Source: Verrucomicrobiota bacterium (lineage in GTDB: Bacteria > Verrucomicrobiota > Verrucomicrobiia > Chthoniobacterales > UBA10450). Taken from it: DNA of 41,636 nucleotides. Made by a program: the position numbers and the translations under genes. The stretch is taken from contig QHRO01000246.1 in the NCBI GenBank assembly GCA_003220155.1, positions 1 to 41,636 of the forward strand, in the 5' to 3' direction. The notes under the pieces were generated by a model that worked only from the letters and a program-made list of their open reading frames with translations, was not told the DNA's origin and did not search any database. Of this stretch, positions 1-10,300 are shown piece by piece (the stretch's first letter is position 1; every line of letters begins with the position of its first letter).

Positions 1-1162
1 CTCGCGCCGCCAGACCGAGCTCGACCGCCGCGCGACAAAGCGCTTTCAAACTCGTGCCATCGGTGGCGGTGTGACAAAGCTGTCGGATGCGCGCGAGACT
101 GACCTTGCGCCCGAAGTGGCGGCAAATCATGCCCAGACTGGCCGCGCCGCAGTCCATTTCATCGATCTGCGTGATGTGCTCGAATTTGCGGATGCGGCGC
201 TTCTTTTTTCGGAAATGTCCCTCGTCGTCGGCAAACGGCGCCTCCGCGCCCTCCTTTTCTTTGACCGCGAATTTCCCATCGAGCGCGACTTTGTTGTGCG
301 CCAGCGTTTCGGCCGGAACCAATTCCTCGGTGAAATCGAGGGGAATGCGCGCTTCGGTTTTAGCTTTGTATTGCGCCAGCCGTTCCTCCAGCAACTTGCC
401 GAATTCGGGATAGCTCTGCCTCAAACTGCGGACGGCATCCGGATCGAGCGCGAGAAGGTCACAATCCGAATATGCTTCGACCGAGGCCGCTCGGGGCGAG
501 CCGTTCAAAATCGAGAGCTCGCCAAAAAAGTCGCCATCCCGATAAAATGCGAGATTCACCTGCGCGCCATTGTTCTGCGTAAAAGCGCGGGCCCGTCCTT
601 TCTCCAGGATGTACATCGGTCCAGCGGAGTCGCCCTCCTTAATAATAAGGTTGCCTTTTCGAAATTGAACTCGCTCGAGTTTCTCGATTACTTCTCGAAG
701 CGCGAGCGTCGGCAGTCGCCCGAAATTACTGAATTCGTAGAGGAAACTCTGCAGTGTCCGCGCGCGTCGCGTCACCTGCATGTACTCTTTAAATTCTGGA
801 GCCGTTTCGGTGAGCGCGAGAAATTCGGCCCGATCCAGTCGCAACACTTCCACCGAGGTGCTGCACCGAACTGTCGCTGTCCGCGTCCCGCCTTCCGTGA
901 GCGCTGCCTCGCCGAAGCTGTCTCCGGGCCGAAGCGTAGCCAGAACAATCTCCTCGCCGTCGTTAGCTCCCGACTTTACAACCCGGGCGCGTCCCGAAAT
1001 TAAAATATAAAAGGCGCTGGCGGGATCGCCTTGCTTGACGATCAAATCGCCAAAGTCATGCCGTTCCTCTTGAAGCAGCGGCCGGATTTTCTCGAAATGC
1101 TCGTCGGGTAAAAACCGAAAGAGGTCGGAACGCCGCAGCAAATCGACATCTTTGGTATTCAT
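1..1162 (-). CDS. Cyclic-nucleotide-regulated C39 peptidase ABC exporter (N-terminal 387 residues; runs off the left edge)
   Basis: This ORF is absent from the supplied track because its stop lies outside the window; I read it from the reverse strand. ATG at 1162 overlaps the stop of the upstream gene (ATGA). Residues about 12-130 and 150-265 form two cyclic-nucleotide-binding domains, each with the phosphate-binding cassette (FGEAALTEGGTRTATV and FGELSILNGSPRAASV), including the Glu and Arg that normally contact the cyclic phosphate. From about residue 328 a C39 bacteriocin-processing peptidase begins: Q332, catalytic C338 in QIDEMDCGAASLGMI, then TDGTSLKALCRAA. The C39 His/Asp, the membrane domain and the ABC ATPase should lie beyond position 1. 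Known family role: cut the leader of a double-glycine peptide and export it. Cyclic-nucleotide gating is inferred. The + strand ORF at 71-1003 is its shadow. Confidence 0.9.
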   Translation of the reverse strand, partial: MNTKDVDLLRRSDLFRFLPDEHFEKIRPLLQEERHDFGDLIVKQGDPASAFYILISGRARVVKSGANDGEEIVLATLRPGDSFGEAALTEGGTRTATVRCSTSVEVLRLDRAEFLALTETAPEFKEYMQVTRRARTLQSFLYEFSNFGRLPTLALREVIEKLERVQFRKGNLIIKEGDSAGPMYILEKGRARAFTQNNGAQVNLAFYRDGDFFGELSILNGSPRAASVEAYSDCDLLALDPDAVRSLRQSYPEFGKLLEERLAQYKAKTEARIPLDFTEELVPAETLAHNKVALDGKFAVKEKEGAEAPFADDEGHFRKKKRRIRKFEHITQIDEMDCGAASLGMICRHFGRKVSLARIRQLCHTATDGTSLKALCRAAVELGLAAR

Positions 1163-2244
1163 TCGTTCGGAGGCAGAAAGAGTTTCCAATCAACGTATTT
1201 ACTTAGCAATTCACTGAAACAGCGGTCGACAATTCGGCTCTCAAGGCGCGCACGAATAACCGGGTCCTGCAAAGACGGTTCCGTTCGCGTTTTCACCCGC
1301 CAAACTTCGAAAGCGTCGCCTCGCGGAATGGGATCCAACAGTGTTCCGGCCTTTACACTCAAGAATCGTTGCTGCTGTTCCGAGGGAGTGTCCTCCAGCA
1401 AAACTTCGCTGCGGTGAAACGGATAACGGCTTTCTTCGGCCACTTCGCTCATTTCCATGCCGTCGTTCCGCACACAGGCGACTACTTCCGCCGCGGCATC
1501 GCGTGAATCGACTTCGACCGTTTCGAGCTGAAAGCGCGTGAGATTCAGTTGCATCGGCCCCAGCTCCTTCTGCAACGCCTGTTCAGTAAGAATTTGCGAA
1601 ACACGCCGCTGATAGACCGCCTCGGCCGCGAGTATTTCCTCGAGCCATTCCTCGTCCCGGCCAAGGTGCGCCAGCCAATCGGCCAGATCAGCCGAATCAA
1701 TTTTTGCCGCCGACAAGAATCGGGCGCGCTCTTCATCCACGCTCGCCTTGTTATCGCTGGGATCAGCTGCTCGCGCGGCAACTCGATAACTTAGTCGCTC
1801 CGCCATTCGATCCAGTGAGCCTGAGAGAATCAAATCAACTAGAAAAAGATCTTTCTCTTCCGGCGACGCCGTTTGATACCTGGATTTGGGTGGATCGACT
1901 GTGCCGCTGTAAGAGCGGCCCCAATATTGGCGAGCAAAATATTCACTGAATTCGGCCAGGGAAACTCCCCGATCCTCGAGCCATCGCTCGGTTTCCTCCG
2001 CCGTGATCAGGTCATGTTTGTAACGAAACGCAATCGCCGCAGAATCGAGCGCGGAATCATCCAGTTCCAATTCCCGTTCGTTCGCCAGACGATCGCACTC
2101 AGCCACACGCAAGAAATCTTTCCACAGCGGATCGATTTCGCCACGCACGAGCGCGCAATCGACTACTTCTTTGGCGGTGAATCCGCGCTCGTCGCTCGAA
2201 AAAATCACTCGATTCTCTCGCGTGATTGGCTGGCTGACTGGCAT
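1159..2244 (-). CDS. PpiC/parvulin-related peptide maturation protein
   Basis: A 361-residue protein, no signal peptide visible. The first two thirds are helical and acidic. Residues about 230-345 have parvulin-like spacing: a 'RDAAAEVVACVRNDGMEMSEVAEES' type helix-strand start, then SVKAGTLLDPIPRGDAFEVW, matching the usual 'pG.l..Pi' strand, then a C-terminal helical extension ending KYVDWKLFLPP. This resembles PpiC-related proteins found beside C39 peptide exporters, where a maturation or chaperone role is proposed; isomerase activity is not shown by sequence. Its stop overlaps the exporter start by 4 nt, so the two genes are almost certainly cotranscribed and translationally coupled. ATG at 2244 is chosen; no strong ribosome-binding site is visible. 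Function is inferred largely from context. Confidence 0.7.
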   Translation of the reverse strand: MPVSQPITRENRVIFSSDERGFTAKEVVDCALVRGEIDPLWKDFLRVAECDRLANERELELDDSALDSAAIAFRYKHDLITAEETERWLEDRGVSLAEFSEYFARQYWGRSYSGTVDPPKSRYQTASPEEKDLFLVDLILSGSLDRMAERLSYRVAARAADPSDNKASVDEERARFLSAAKIDSADLADWLAHLGRDEEWLEEILAAEAVYQRRVSQILTEQALQKELGPMQLNLTRFQLETVEVDSRDAAAEVVACVRNDGMEMSEVAEESRYPFHRSEVLLEDTPSEQQQRFLSVKAGTLLDPIPRGDAFEVWRVKTRTEPSLQDPVIRARLESRIVDRCFSELLSKYVDWKLFLPPNE

Positions 2245-2262
2245 CGTTCTGAACGTAGCAGA

Positions 2263-2322
2263 TCAAAAAACTGGGCCGCTTCCGTCCTCAATCCCACGGT
2301 GAGTTGTCGGTTTTTCAACCAT
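2263..2322 (-). CDS. Possible 19-residue peptide ORF upstream of the maturation gene
   Basis: ATG at 2322 opens a 20-codon frame reading MVEKPTTHRGIEDGSGPVF, 18 nt upstream of the PpiC-like gene, with a GGGA a few bases before the start. It has no classical GG leader cleavage site and is very short, so it may be chance. It is listed because exported-peptide loci often carry a tiny precursor gene next to the maturation genes. The rest of the 2245-2389 gap shows nothing else recognisable. Confidence 0.18.
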   Translation of the reverse strand: MVEKPTTHRGIEDGSGPVF

Positions 2323-2389
2323 TATTTCCCAGATGGTTGTCTCAGATTCACGCGTGACGGTCTCAAATTTAGGCCAGTGAAGTCAATAA

Positions 2390-4186
2390 TTAACTGCCGC
2401 CGTCTTTCTTCCAAAGTCGGTCCCGCAATCCCGAACTCCGCTCTATTTTTCGTTCGATGGTTTGCCTCAATATATGCTCCGTGGCCCACACTTCCACTGT
2501 CTCACGCACCCTGGTTACTCCTGTATAAAGCAGCTCGCGCGTCAACACCGGCGCGTCTCTTTCCGGTAAAATGACTAGCGCATCACGAAACTCTGATCCC
2601 TGGCTTTTGTGCACCGTCAAAGCAAAAGCCGGTTGATGTGCCGGTAGACGCCCTGGCGCAAAATTGAGCACATCGCTGCCTTCGCCGCGAAAGAAAACCC
2701 GCAGCTCGCCACTGGTGGGGTCTGGCAGTACGATCCCGAGATCGCCGTTAAAAAGGCCGACATTGTAATCGTTTCGCACAATGATCACCGGCTCTCCCCC
2801 ATGATAACGCCCATCACCTTCGACTCTTCCGATGTCCCACAACATCCGCTCCAGCAACCCATTTACTGTTTCCGCGCCGAACGGTCCCCGACGCAACGCG
2901 CACAAGACTGCGAATTCCGCCAGTTGATTCAAGGCGTCCGCCGGATCGGTCAGCGTTAAGAACTTTTCGAATCGCGGCAAGACGCGCTCGCGCAGTTCTC
3001 GCTCAAATTTTTTTACCAACGGCGTTGGCCGCCAGCGAATTCGGCCACCGTTTTTCAAAACCGCGATTGCGCCTTCGGCATCGCCCTGATTGACAGCGCT
3101 GCTTAGTTCGGCAATTCCCCTTTCGGACGTAAAACGATAGTTGCGCCGTAATTCAACTACGACGGGATGAATCGGCGCTTCGCTCGCACTCGTGCCCTCC
3201 AATTCCTCGCCCGTGCATTTCGCGAAGGCCTCTGCCAACGAGGCAGAGATTCCGGGCTCTAGACCGGACGTGCAAATGTCGCGAAAGGCGCTTCCCGCTT
3301 CTACCGACGCGAGCTGGTCCTTGTCGCCAACCAGAATAACGCGCGCATCCGGCCGGACCGCATCGAACAGCTTCGCCAATAGCGCCAGGTCGATCATCGA
3401 TGCCTCGTCTACAATCACGACATCCGCCAGCAGCGGATTCTTGGCGTCGTGCCGAAAATGCGGCGAATCGCCTTTGGCGCCGAGTAACCGCTGGATGGTT
3501 GATGCATCCGCCGGAAGTTTTACCTCATCGGGCAGCCGCAGCGAGAACCGCGTTTGCGCGATTGTTTCCTTAAGTCGCGCCGCCGCTTTGCCGGTTGGAG
3601 CGGCGAGCGCGAAATTGAGCTCCCGTTTTCCGGCAAGCGCGATCAGGAGCGCGCAAATCAAGACAATAGTGCGCGTTTTTCCCGTGCCGGGCGCGCCCGA
3701 AATGACGCAGAGGTGCGAGGTTGCCGCGACGAATGCTGCGACTTTTTGCAAATCAGACTGCGCGGGAAACAGTTTCTCAAGATTTTTGGCCAGCTCTGTT
3801 CGGTTGAAGTCGCGCATCGGATTATCCCTCAGGCGCGCCTGAAGATTGCGTCCCAGGTCGTCCTCATATTTCCAGTAACGCTGAAGGTAAAGCCGGTCCG
3901 CCTTATCTAATATGAGCGGTGTGAATTCTCCCGGCCCGCCCACTACTCCTGAGGCGCGCAATTTTCTTACCCAATTTTTCAGCGGCGGAACATCCGGACC
4001 TCCGATTTTTGACGCATCGGTGGAAGTAATCGCTGGCAGCGCTACGCAAACATCTCCGCGCTCGCGAAAATTGCTGACCAGTTTGGCGGCCAACTCCAGT
4101 TCCGGCGATGAAACCTTTGCCAACCGGTTCATCAACGCGGCAAAATGCTGATCGATGAAGTGAACTTCGAGCTCAGGAGTTGCCAT
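2390..4186 (-). CDS. recD: Exodeoxyribonuclease V alpha subunit RecD
   Basis: 5'-3' helicase subunit of the RecBCD enzyme, which processes DNA double-strand ends for recombination. I start it at ATG 4186 (MATPELEVHF), giving 598 residues against about 608 in E. coli; the track's extra 59 residues are unrelated and overlap recB deeply. Visible SF1 helicase motifs: Walker A GAPGTGKT at about residue 165, Walker B VVIVDEASMIDL, motif III GDKDQLASVEAG, motif V LTVHKSQGSEF and motif VI YTGVTRVRETVEVW. The N-terminal RecB-interacting helical region precedes them. The start overlaps the recB stop by about 14 nt, consistent with translational coupling. It is the last gene of recC-recB-recD. Confidence 0.95.
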   Translation of the reverse strand: MATPELEVHFIDQHFAALMNRLAKVSSPELELAAKLVSNFRERGDVCVALPAITSTDASKIGGPDVPPLKNWVRKLRASGVVGGPGEFTPLILDKADRLYLQRYWKYEDDLGRNLQARLRDNPMRDFNRTELAKNLEKLFPAQSDLQKVAAFVAATSHLCVISGAPGTGKTRTIVLICALLIALAGKRELNFALAAPTGKAAARLKETIAQTRFSLRLPDEVKLPADASTIQRLLGAKGDSPHFRHDAKNPLLADVVIVDEASMIDLALLAKLFDAVRPDARVILVGDKDQLASVEAGSAFRDICTSGLEPGISASLAEAFAKCTGEELEGTSASEAPIHPVVVELRRNYRFTSERGIAELSSAVNQGDAEGAIAVLKNGGRIRWRPTPLVKKFERELRERVLPRFEKFLTLTDPADALNQLAEFAVLCALRRGPFGAETVNGLLERMLWDIGRVEGDGRYHGGEPVIIVRNDYNVGLFNGDLGIVLPDPTSGELRVFFRGEGSDVLNFAPGRLPAHQPAFALTVHKSQGSEFRDALVILPERDAPVLTRELLYTGVTRVRETVEVWATEHILRQTIERKIERSSGLRDRLWKKDGGS

Positions 4187-7100
4187 CAAAAACGTCATCC
4201 AGTTGTTCCACAAACTTGCGTGGCGGGCGCGTGAAAAATATCCCGTTGTCCAGTTTCCCAGGATCGATTCCGCGCAGAAAAATATAGAACGCTCCCCCGA
4301 AATTCCTCTCGTATTCGTAACTGGGGAGGCGCCGTTGTAAATAACGATGCAGCGCCACCGCATAAATGCTCAGCTGCAAATTGTAAAAATTCCGCGCCAT
4401 TTCCGTAGCAATATTCTCAGGCGCGTAACTGCCAGAGTCGGTCCCCAGCCAATTCGATTTCCAATCGACAAAATAGAAACGTCCCGCGTGCTCAAAAACC
4501 AAATCGATGAATCCTTTCATGAATCCGTTGGCTGGCGCGAACTGCAGGCGATCGATCGCGAGCGGCAACTCCTCCACCTGAAACGCCTTGCGCAGACGCG
4601 CGGTGGTCAATGCTGTAATCGGAAAAGTGAACTCCAGTTCCGACAAACGTGACGCGCGCGAGATTTGCGAAAGCATAAAGCCATCCTCGCCCAGCGGAAC
4701 CCGCAACGTCCTCGCCAAAATATCGCACACCACTTCAACAAAGGTGTCGAAATGAAAATCGCCCAGCTTTCTTGCCACCAGCGGCCGCAGTTGCGAAAGA
4801 TCGGCGAAATCGAGTTCCTCCAGAATTAAATGCAGGCAGGTCCCGGCTCGCATCCCGCCGGGAAAAGCGTGAATTCCCTGTGTCGGCAGGACGGGCTCTT
4901 CTACACTCTCGACCCCGGGTTCCATTCTATCGTAATCCGGTGTCTCCGGATCTTCCATTCGCCCGCTGATCAACGAACTGAAACTCGAGATTCGCCAGCT
5001 CCGATCGATCTCCTCATTGAAAACTCGCGGCGCCAGTGGTGTTGGTAACGCCGGTGTCGGTGCAAAAACATTTTCTCTGCCTTCGGGCAAATCTTCAACC
5101 GCGATTACGTCGCTTTCCCCAAATGCAGCCCGCACGCGTCCGCTCGTGTTCGACTCGCCTTTTTCCTCGAGAAATGCGTCGGCTGATTCTTCCTCCGAAA
5201 ACAGCCAGGCCAGCGCCGATTTGGATTTTCTACTACTTTCCTGCCAAATCAGATAGCTGCGATGTTTTGCCCGCGTAAGCCCGACATAGAGTTGCCGAAC
5301 AGACTCTGCCAGCTCTTCGCGATTCCGGATTCTTTTGTGCTCCGCCGATTCTTCCAGGTCGAGCACAATTTTGTCGTCTTCATGAAACTTCAAGAATTCC
5401 TTTGCCCCGCTCCATGGTTCCTTGCGCACAAACGGCGAAAACGTGACGCCGTACTCGAGCCCTTTGCTCTTGTGAATCGTGACAATCCGGACTGCGTCTT
5501 CGTCACTTTCCAAACGCAATTCATGTTCGTCTTTCAGTTCGCCGCCGAGCGAAATTTGCCGCGCCAGCCACTTGATCAGCCCATCAATGCCGAAGCGATT
5601 TTCCACACAAGCGGCATGCAACAGTTCGATCAAATGCAAAATGTTCGTCAGTCGACGTTCGCCGTCCCGCCAGTGGAGCAAACGCGATCGCACCTTCTCG
5701 CGAACGAGCAGCTCTCGCATCATTTGCACGAAACCCTGGTCCCGCCACCACATGTGGTAATCGGCAAAGCGATTAAGCGTCGCTTCCCACGCGGATTCGT
5801 CGTCCAATAAACTTTCCAGCGCGCTCGCATTTAAGCCGAACGTCTCTGTCGCCAGCGCGGCCCGAACAATTTTCTCGTGCGTCGGCTGCGCCACTGCCAG
5901 CAACACACGCAACAACTCCAAGGCCTCGCCGGATTTGAGAACGCTGGCCGCACTGTAAACGACCGATGGAATTCGATAATCCGCCAGCGCTCGCTGAACC
6001 CCGACTGGCTGTGTGTTATTATTCACCAGAACCGCGATGTCGCGCGGCTCAATTTTCCTTGTCCCGATCTTCGTTTCACTGGTCAGCAATGATGCAATTT
6101 CCGCGGCCACCACTTTTCCCATTCGCGCCCTGTCGCCAGAGGCCGCGATCCAGAAATGCAGCGGTTGAGCCCGCTGATCACCAATCGTAAGGGCCTCGGC
6201 ATCGGCTTTTCCCGATGCTGTCACTGGCGAAAGCTCGATGCTTTCAATGACAAAAGAATCGGTGCGCCGACTGAAAATCGCGCTCACTCCATTGACCAAC
6301 TTCGCCTCCGATCGCCAATTCTGCCCAAGGGTATGACGGCGGTTCGCAACTTTTGCCGCTTTTAAATAAGTGAAAACGTCGGCGCCGCGAAATCCATAAA
6401 TCGCCTGTTTGGGATCGCCGATAAAAAATACGGAGGCGTCGCTTCCCCGGTAAATTTGCGAGAAGATCGAATACTGCACCGGGTCGGTGTCTTGGAACTC
6501 GTCCACCAGCGCGACGGGGAAACGCTCGCGCAAACTCTTCCGCAGCTCGCTCCCTCGCTCGCCCCGCAGTGCTTCGTCCAGGCGGGTGAGCATGTCGTCA
6601 AACGACTGCACTTGGCGATCCGTCTTTCGCCGGCGCAATTCCGCGCGCGCCCATTCACAAAAGTTCGACTCGAGCGAAATAACGAAACGTTCTGCCAATG
6701 CTGTCAGTTCCTCGCCATCGCCTCCCGCCTGGCACAGTTCGGTAATTCTCCTTTCCAGAGCCACGCGATCTTCCGCGGGCGGCCAAACGCGCAGCGTTGG
6801 ATTGTTTGTCAGCTGCGTGAGTAACTCAACCAGATGCGCCGGCGTCAACCGCGCGCGCAACACCCCGGCCACAATGGTGTCGTCGTTGTAGAAATTTGCG
6901 CGCCAAAAATCGTCCACAACTTCATGCAAAAAGCGAGATTGATCCGCCACCAACTCGGTCTCGAAAGGCATACCGCTTTCAAACGCGCGATCGGCCAGAA
7001 CTCGCGCGCAAAAACTGTGGATGGTAAAAATTGAAGCTTCATCAAAACTCTGCAGCGCGAGTTTCAGTCTGAGCTCGAATTGCTTTCGGTCCGTGACTCT

Positions 7101-7361
7101 TTTGACGATCTCCGCAACGAAGGGCAGACGCGTCTGCGCCAGCGCGTCCGTGATTGTTTCCCGAATCCGACCACGCAGTTCCGCCGTCGCCAGCTCGGTG
7201 TAGGTAGTTACCAGAATTTGCTCGATCGGGATCCCCTGCTCTGCCAGCAAGCGCAAAACAATGGCGGAGATCGTCGTCGTCTTTCCCGTGCCCGCGCTCG
7301 CTTCGATAACGGTGAACCCTTTTTCCAGGGGACTTTGGGCGGCATTGAATTCGGGTTTCAT
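4173..7361 (-). CDS. recB: Exodeoxyribonuclease V beta subunit RecB
   Basis: 3'-5' helicase and nuclease subunit of RecBCD, 1062 residues (E. coli about 1180). Order: Walker A ASAGTGKTTTI near residue 25; a UvrD-type Walker B VALVDEFQDTDPVQYSIF; GDPKQAIYGFRGAD; LGQNWRS; VRIVTIHKSKGLEYGVTF and LYVGLTRAKHR. The C-terminal RecB nuclease domain has GTCLHLILEEL, then GFIDLVFEHAGRFYFVDWKSNWLG, which holds the two Asp and the Lys of the active site, then NLQLSIYAVAL. All expected catalytic motifs are present, so the enzyme should be an active helicase-nuclease. Its ATG overlaps the recC stop by 4 nt. Confidence 0.96.
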   Translation of the reverse strand: MKPEFNAAQSPLEKGFTVIEASAGTGKTTTISAIVLRLLAEQGIPIEQILVTTYTELATAELRGRIRETITDALAQTRLPFVAEIVKRVTDRKQFELRLKLALQSFDEASIFTIHSFCARVLADRAFESGMPFETELVADQSRFLHEVVDDFWRANFYNDDTIVAGVLRARLTPAHLVELLTQLTNNPTLRVWPPAEDRVALERRITELCQAGGDGEELTALAERFVISLESNFCEWARAELRRRKTDRQVQSFDDMLTRLDEALRGERGSELRKSLRERFPVALVDEFQDTDPVQYSIFSQIYRGSDASVFFIGDPKQAIYGFRGADVFTYLKAAKVANRRHTLGQNWRSEAKLVNGVSAIFSRRTDSFVIESIELSPVTASGKADAEALTIGDQRAQPLHFWIAASGDRARMGKVVAAEIASLLTSETKIGTRKIEPRDIAVLVNNNTQPVGVQRALADYRIPSVVYSAASVLKSGEALELLRVLLAVAQPTHEKIVRAALATETFGLNASALESLLDDESAWEATLNRFADYHMWWRDQGFVQMMRELLVREKVRSRLLHWRDGERRLTNILHLIELLHAACVENRFGIDGLIKWLARQISLGGELKDEHELRLESDEDAVRIVTIHKSKGLEYGVTFSPFVRKEPWSGAKEFLKFHEDDKIVLDLEESAEHKRIRNREELAESVRQLYVGLTRAKHRSYLIWQESSRKSKSALAWLFSEEESADAFLEEKGESNTSGRVRAAFGESDVIAVEDLPEGRENVFAPTPALPTPLAPRVFNEEIDRSWRISSFSSLISGRMEDPETPDYDRMEPGVESVEEPVLPTQGIHAFPGGMRAGTCLHLILEELDFADLSQLRPLVARKLGDFHFDTFVEVVCDILARTLRVPLGEDGFMLSQISRASRLSELEFTFPITALTTARLRKAFQVEELPLAIDRLQFAPANGFMKGFIDLVFEHAGRFYFVDWKSNWLGTDSGSYAPENIATEMARNFYNLQLSIYAVALHRYLQRRLPSYEYERNFGGAFYIFLRGIDPGKLDNGIFFTRPPRKFVEQLDDVFDGNS

Positions 7362-10300
7362 TGCCGTTTGCGCCTAGAGAAAATTGGCCCAAGAACACAA
7401 AGACTGATCCTTTCCCACTCTTCATCGAGCGCGTCGTCTCGATTGCGGAACGCCAACTTGATGTAGGCATCATCACGCTCGCCCCTGCTCTTTTCGTCGT
7501 TCTCGTTGCTCTTCCAATCGTTTCCCGCCAGGTAACGTGCGCGCTCCCGATCTTTCCCGGCAAAAATTTTTTCCACAAAAGTCCAAGAACTTCGTGGGAA
7601 TAATTGCAGCGGCTCGCACAGACCGCCCCAGTAGATTGTAAGCAAATCAGTCAGAACTTCGCGCGCGTTTTCCATCGGCGGAAATTCGTAGCCGGCGATC
7701 TCATCTCCTTCTTTTCCGAAAAGCAACGCCGGTTTCTGCTCGGTCAGGTTCCGCGCCAAGTGCTCGATCCAGATGCGCACGAAATCCTTCGTTTTTAATC
7801 TCGTTAGCCGGTAATGCAGCAGAGTGTCGCCACGGACACGATCGATTCGACCGCTCAAAGTAAAATCGCCAATGTCCGCACGAATAATCGTTGCCGGTTG
7901 CTGCACTGCCACCTGCTGACGAATGGTGTCGGCGAACGTCGTCACGTTCGTGCACAACTCATCAAAAATCACGTCGCCTGTTCCGCCCGGCGGTAAAACG
8001 CCCGAGGCCCGCACCGACGCAAGTGCGCTTTCCGGAACAACTCCGTTAAGCGCATCGTCCAGCAATTGCTGTTCAATGCCGTAGCGATCGAGCGAATCCA
8101 GCGCGAACGGTTCGCGATCGTCTGCTTCTTCGCGGTCGCGCGGCAGTTCGATTCCCAGTCGGTGCCGCACAAAAAATTTCGCGGGATGGGAAAAAAATTC
8201 CACCAGCCGCGCAATTTCCACCTCGTACCATTTCTCATCCGGCTCGCTCAGGGGTTGATCGAAAAACGGCAGTGGCTCGCGACGATCCTTTTCCAAGACA
8301 ATTCCCGCCGCGCAGTTGTCCGCCGAGTAACTGAACAAGCGGCCGTTATTTTGAAAATTGCGTGGGCTGAAGGCTTGCAGCGGATGTTTGATTACGAACT
8401 GGTCGATCGCTACGTGAAAATTTTCCGCAATGTAATCGAGCAGTTCGCTCGCCAATACGCTCGGCGGAAGGGGCTGGTTGTCGCGCAGTGATTGTCCGAT
8501 GTAACTGAGATAAAAAACTTCGCGCGCCGAAAGAAGCGCTTCCAAAAAAAGCGCGCGATCGCCGTCGCGAATGTTTCGGTCTCCGCGTTTAGGGTATTGC
8601 GCCAGCAGATCAAAACCCGGGGCGCGATCGTGCCGCGGAAATGCGGTATCGTTTAGCCCGAGTAGACATACGACTTTGGACGGAACGCTGCGCATCGGCT
8701 TGAGCGCGCAAAAGGTCAGGTTCCCAGAAAGAAAACCAGCGCCGCTGCTCGATTCTTCGAGAGAATATTCCAGTTGCGCCACCACGACATCGAGCGGCAC
8801 CGCGCATTCATTTTGCGCGGCAGCGCCGATTTCACCGAGGGCGGCGATGGCAGCGCGGAGTCGATTTAATTCGCGTTGCGCCGCCTCGTCCGCGGCGAAA
8901 AACGCATCGAGTGTTTCGCGCAAATCGCGTTGCCACTCCGAGAGCGGGCGCGGTTTGCTAAATTCATTCGCACGCGAAAAAAGCCGCTCCACAAATTCGA
9001 GGAAGTTTCCGAGGAGTTCCGTATTCGAACCTTCGATTTCATCGAAGGGCAAAATTTCCTTGAACAATTGGCGGTTCTTCGGCCGCAGCGCCGACCCCAG
9101 CAGCATTCGGTCAAGACCGTGCCGCCAACTGTTTTCTGCAAAGGCGGGCAAGCCTAGCCGCCCCCGATGTTGCGCGTCGATTCCCCAACGGATCGCACAC
9201 TCGTCCACCCAGCGCTGAATTATTTCGATCTCTGCTGGCGCAATTCCAAAACAGCGCTGCACTGCCGGTGCTTCCAGAATCGCAAAAACTTCGCTTGCCG
9301 TGAAGCGTCCCGGCAAAATTTCCAAGATGCGAAAAAATGTGTCGATGACTCCGCTGCCGGCGCGTGCTTCCCGGTCAGCAGTCGAGTACGGAATTTTCTG
9401 CTTCGGGTTCTCCGGCACGCCAAACACTGCATCGATGAAGGGCGCATAAACAGACACGTCCGGCATCATCACGATGATGTCTTTCGGCTTCAGCGCAGAA
9501 TCCTCCTGAAAGAGATCGAGCAGGTGATCGTGCAAAACCTCGAGCTCGCGCACGATGCTGTGGCAGGAATGAATTTGCAGGGAGCGATCGCTGGGCGCGA
9601 CGGATCGCTTTACTTTGGCCGGGCCAGATTTCAGTTCGAAGATGTCGCTTTGAATTTCCAGCAACACCGGCACCGCTCCGGATTCCGTCTTCGCCGGCGA
9701 AATGAAATCTTCATGCTCCGCCACCGGCGTGAGCTCAGCGATGAGATTCAAGAAGTCGCGACCGACTTTTCCGTTCGCGCCTAACAACTCGTTATCGCCT
9801 GCTTCGTCCTCGTCAAATCCGAACAACTCTGGTTGTTTCGCTCGTGCTTTTTCCCGTTTCGAACGAATATCGCCCCACCAAAGCGGCGTCGGTTCCATCA
9901 CAAAATGATGGACCGGACAGCGCGCGGAAATCTCGCTGATGAGCGAGATGTAAAACGGCGGCAGGGTCGAGACCCCGAAGATCGAGACGCGCTCCGGGAC
10001 CGGCGCGCGGTTACGCTTGAGTGCATCGATCAATTGCGATCCGAGCGCGGCCTGGTGCCGGCTGGGAGCGGCTCGCTGCAATTCGCGCCAGAGCATCGGC
10101 TGCCAATCCTTCCCCTCGCCCGTGTCCCAATCCAAAATCATTTTCGGGCGAAAGACGACGTATTGGTCGAAAACGTGAGCGATTCTTCGGGCTAGCTCAT
10201 AGGCGCGCAATTCAGTGCGTTCGCCGCGGAGGTAATTGGCGACCGCAGCGAACTCCGGATGAGTAACAAGGCGCGGCAGATCTTTCATGATCCGCCACGT

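Noticed and set aside
71-1003. 310-aa + strand ORF at the left edge
   Set aside because: The opposite strand encodes a clear cNMP-C39 exporter; this frame has no recognisable family and is its shadow.
2245-2389. Sigma-70-like TTGACT near 2383 as a promoter
   Set aside because: No acceptable -10 element at proper spacing could be found.
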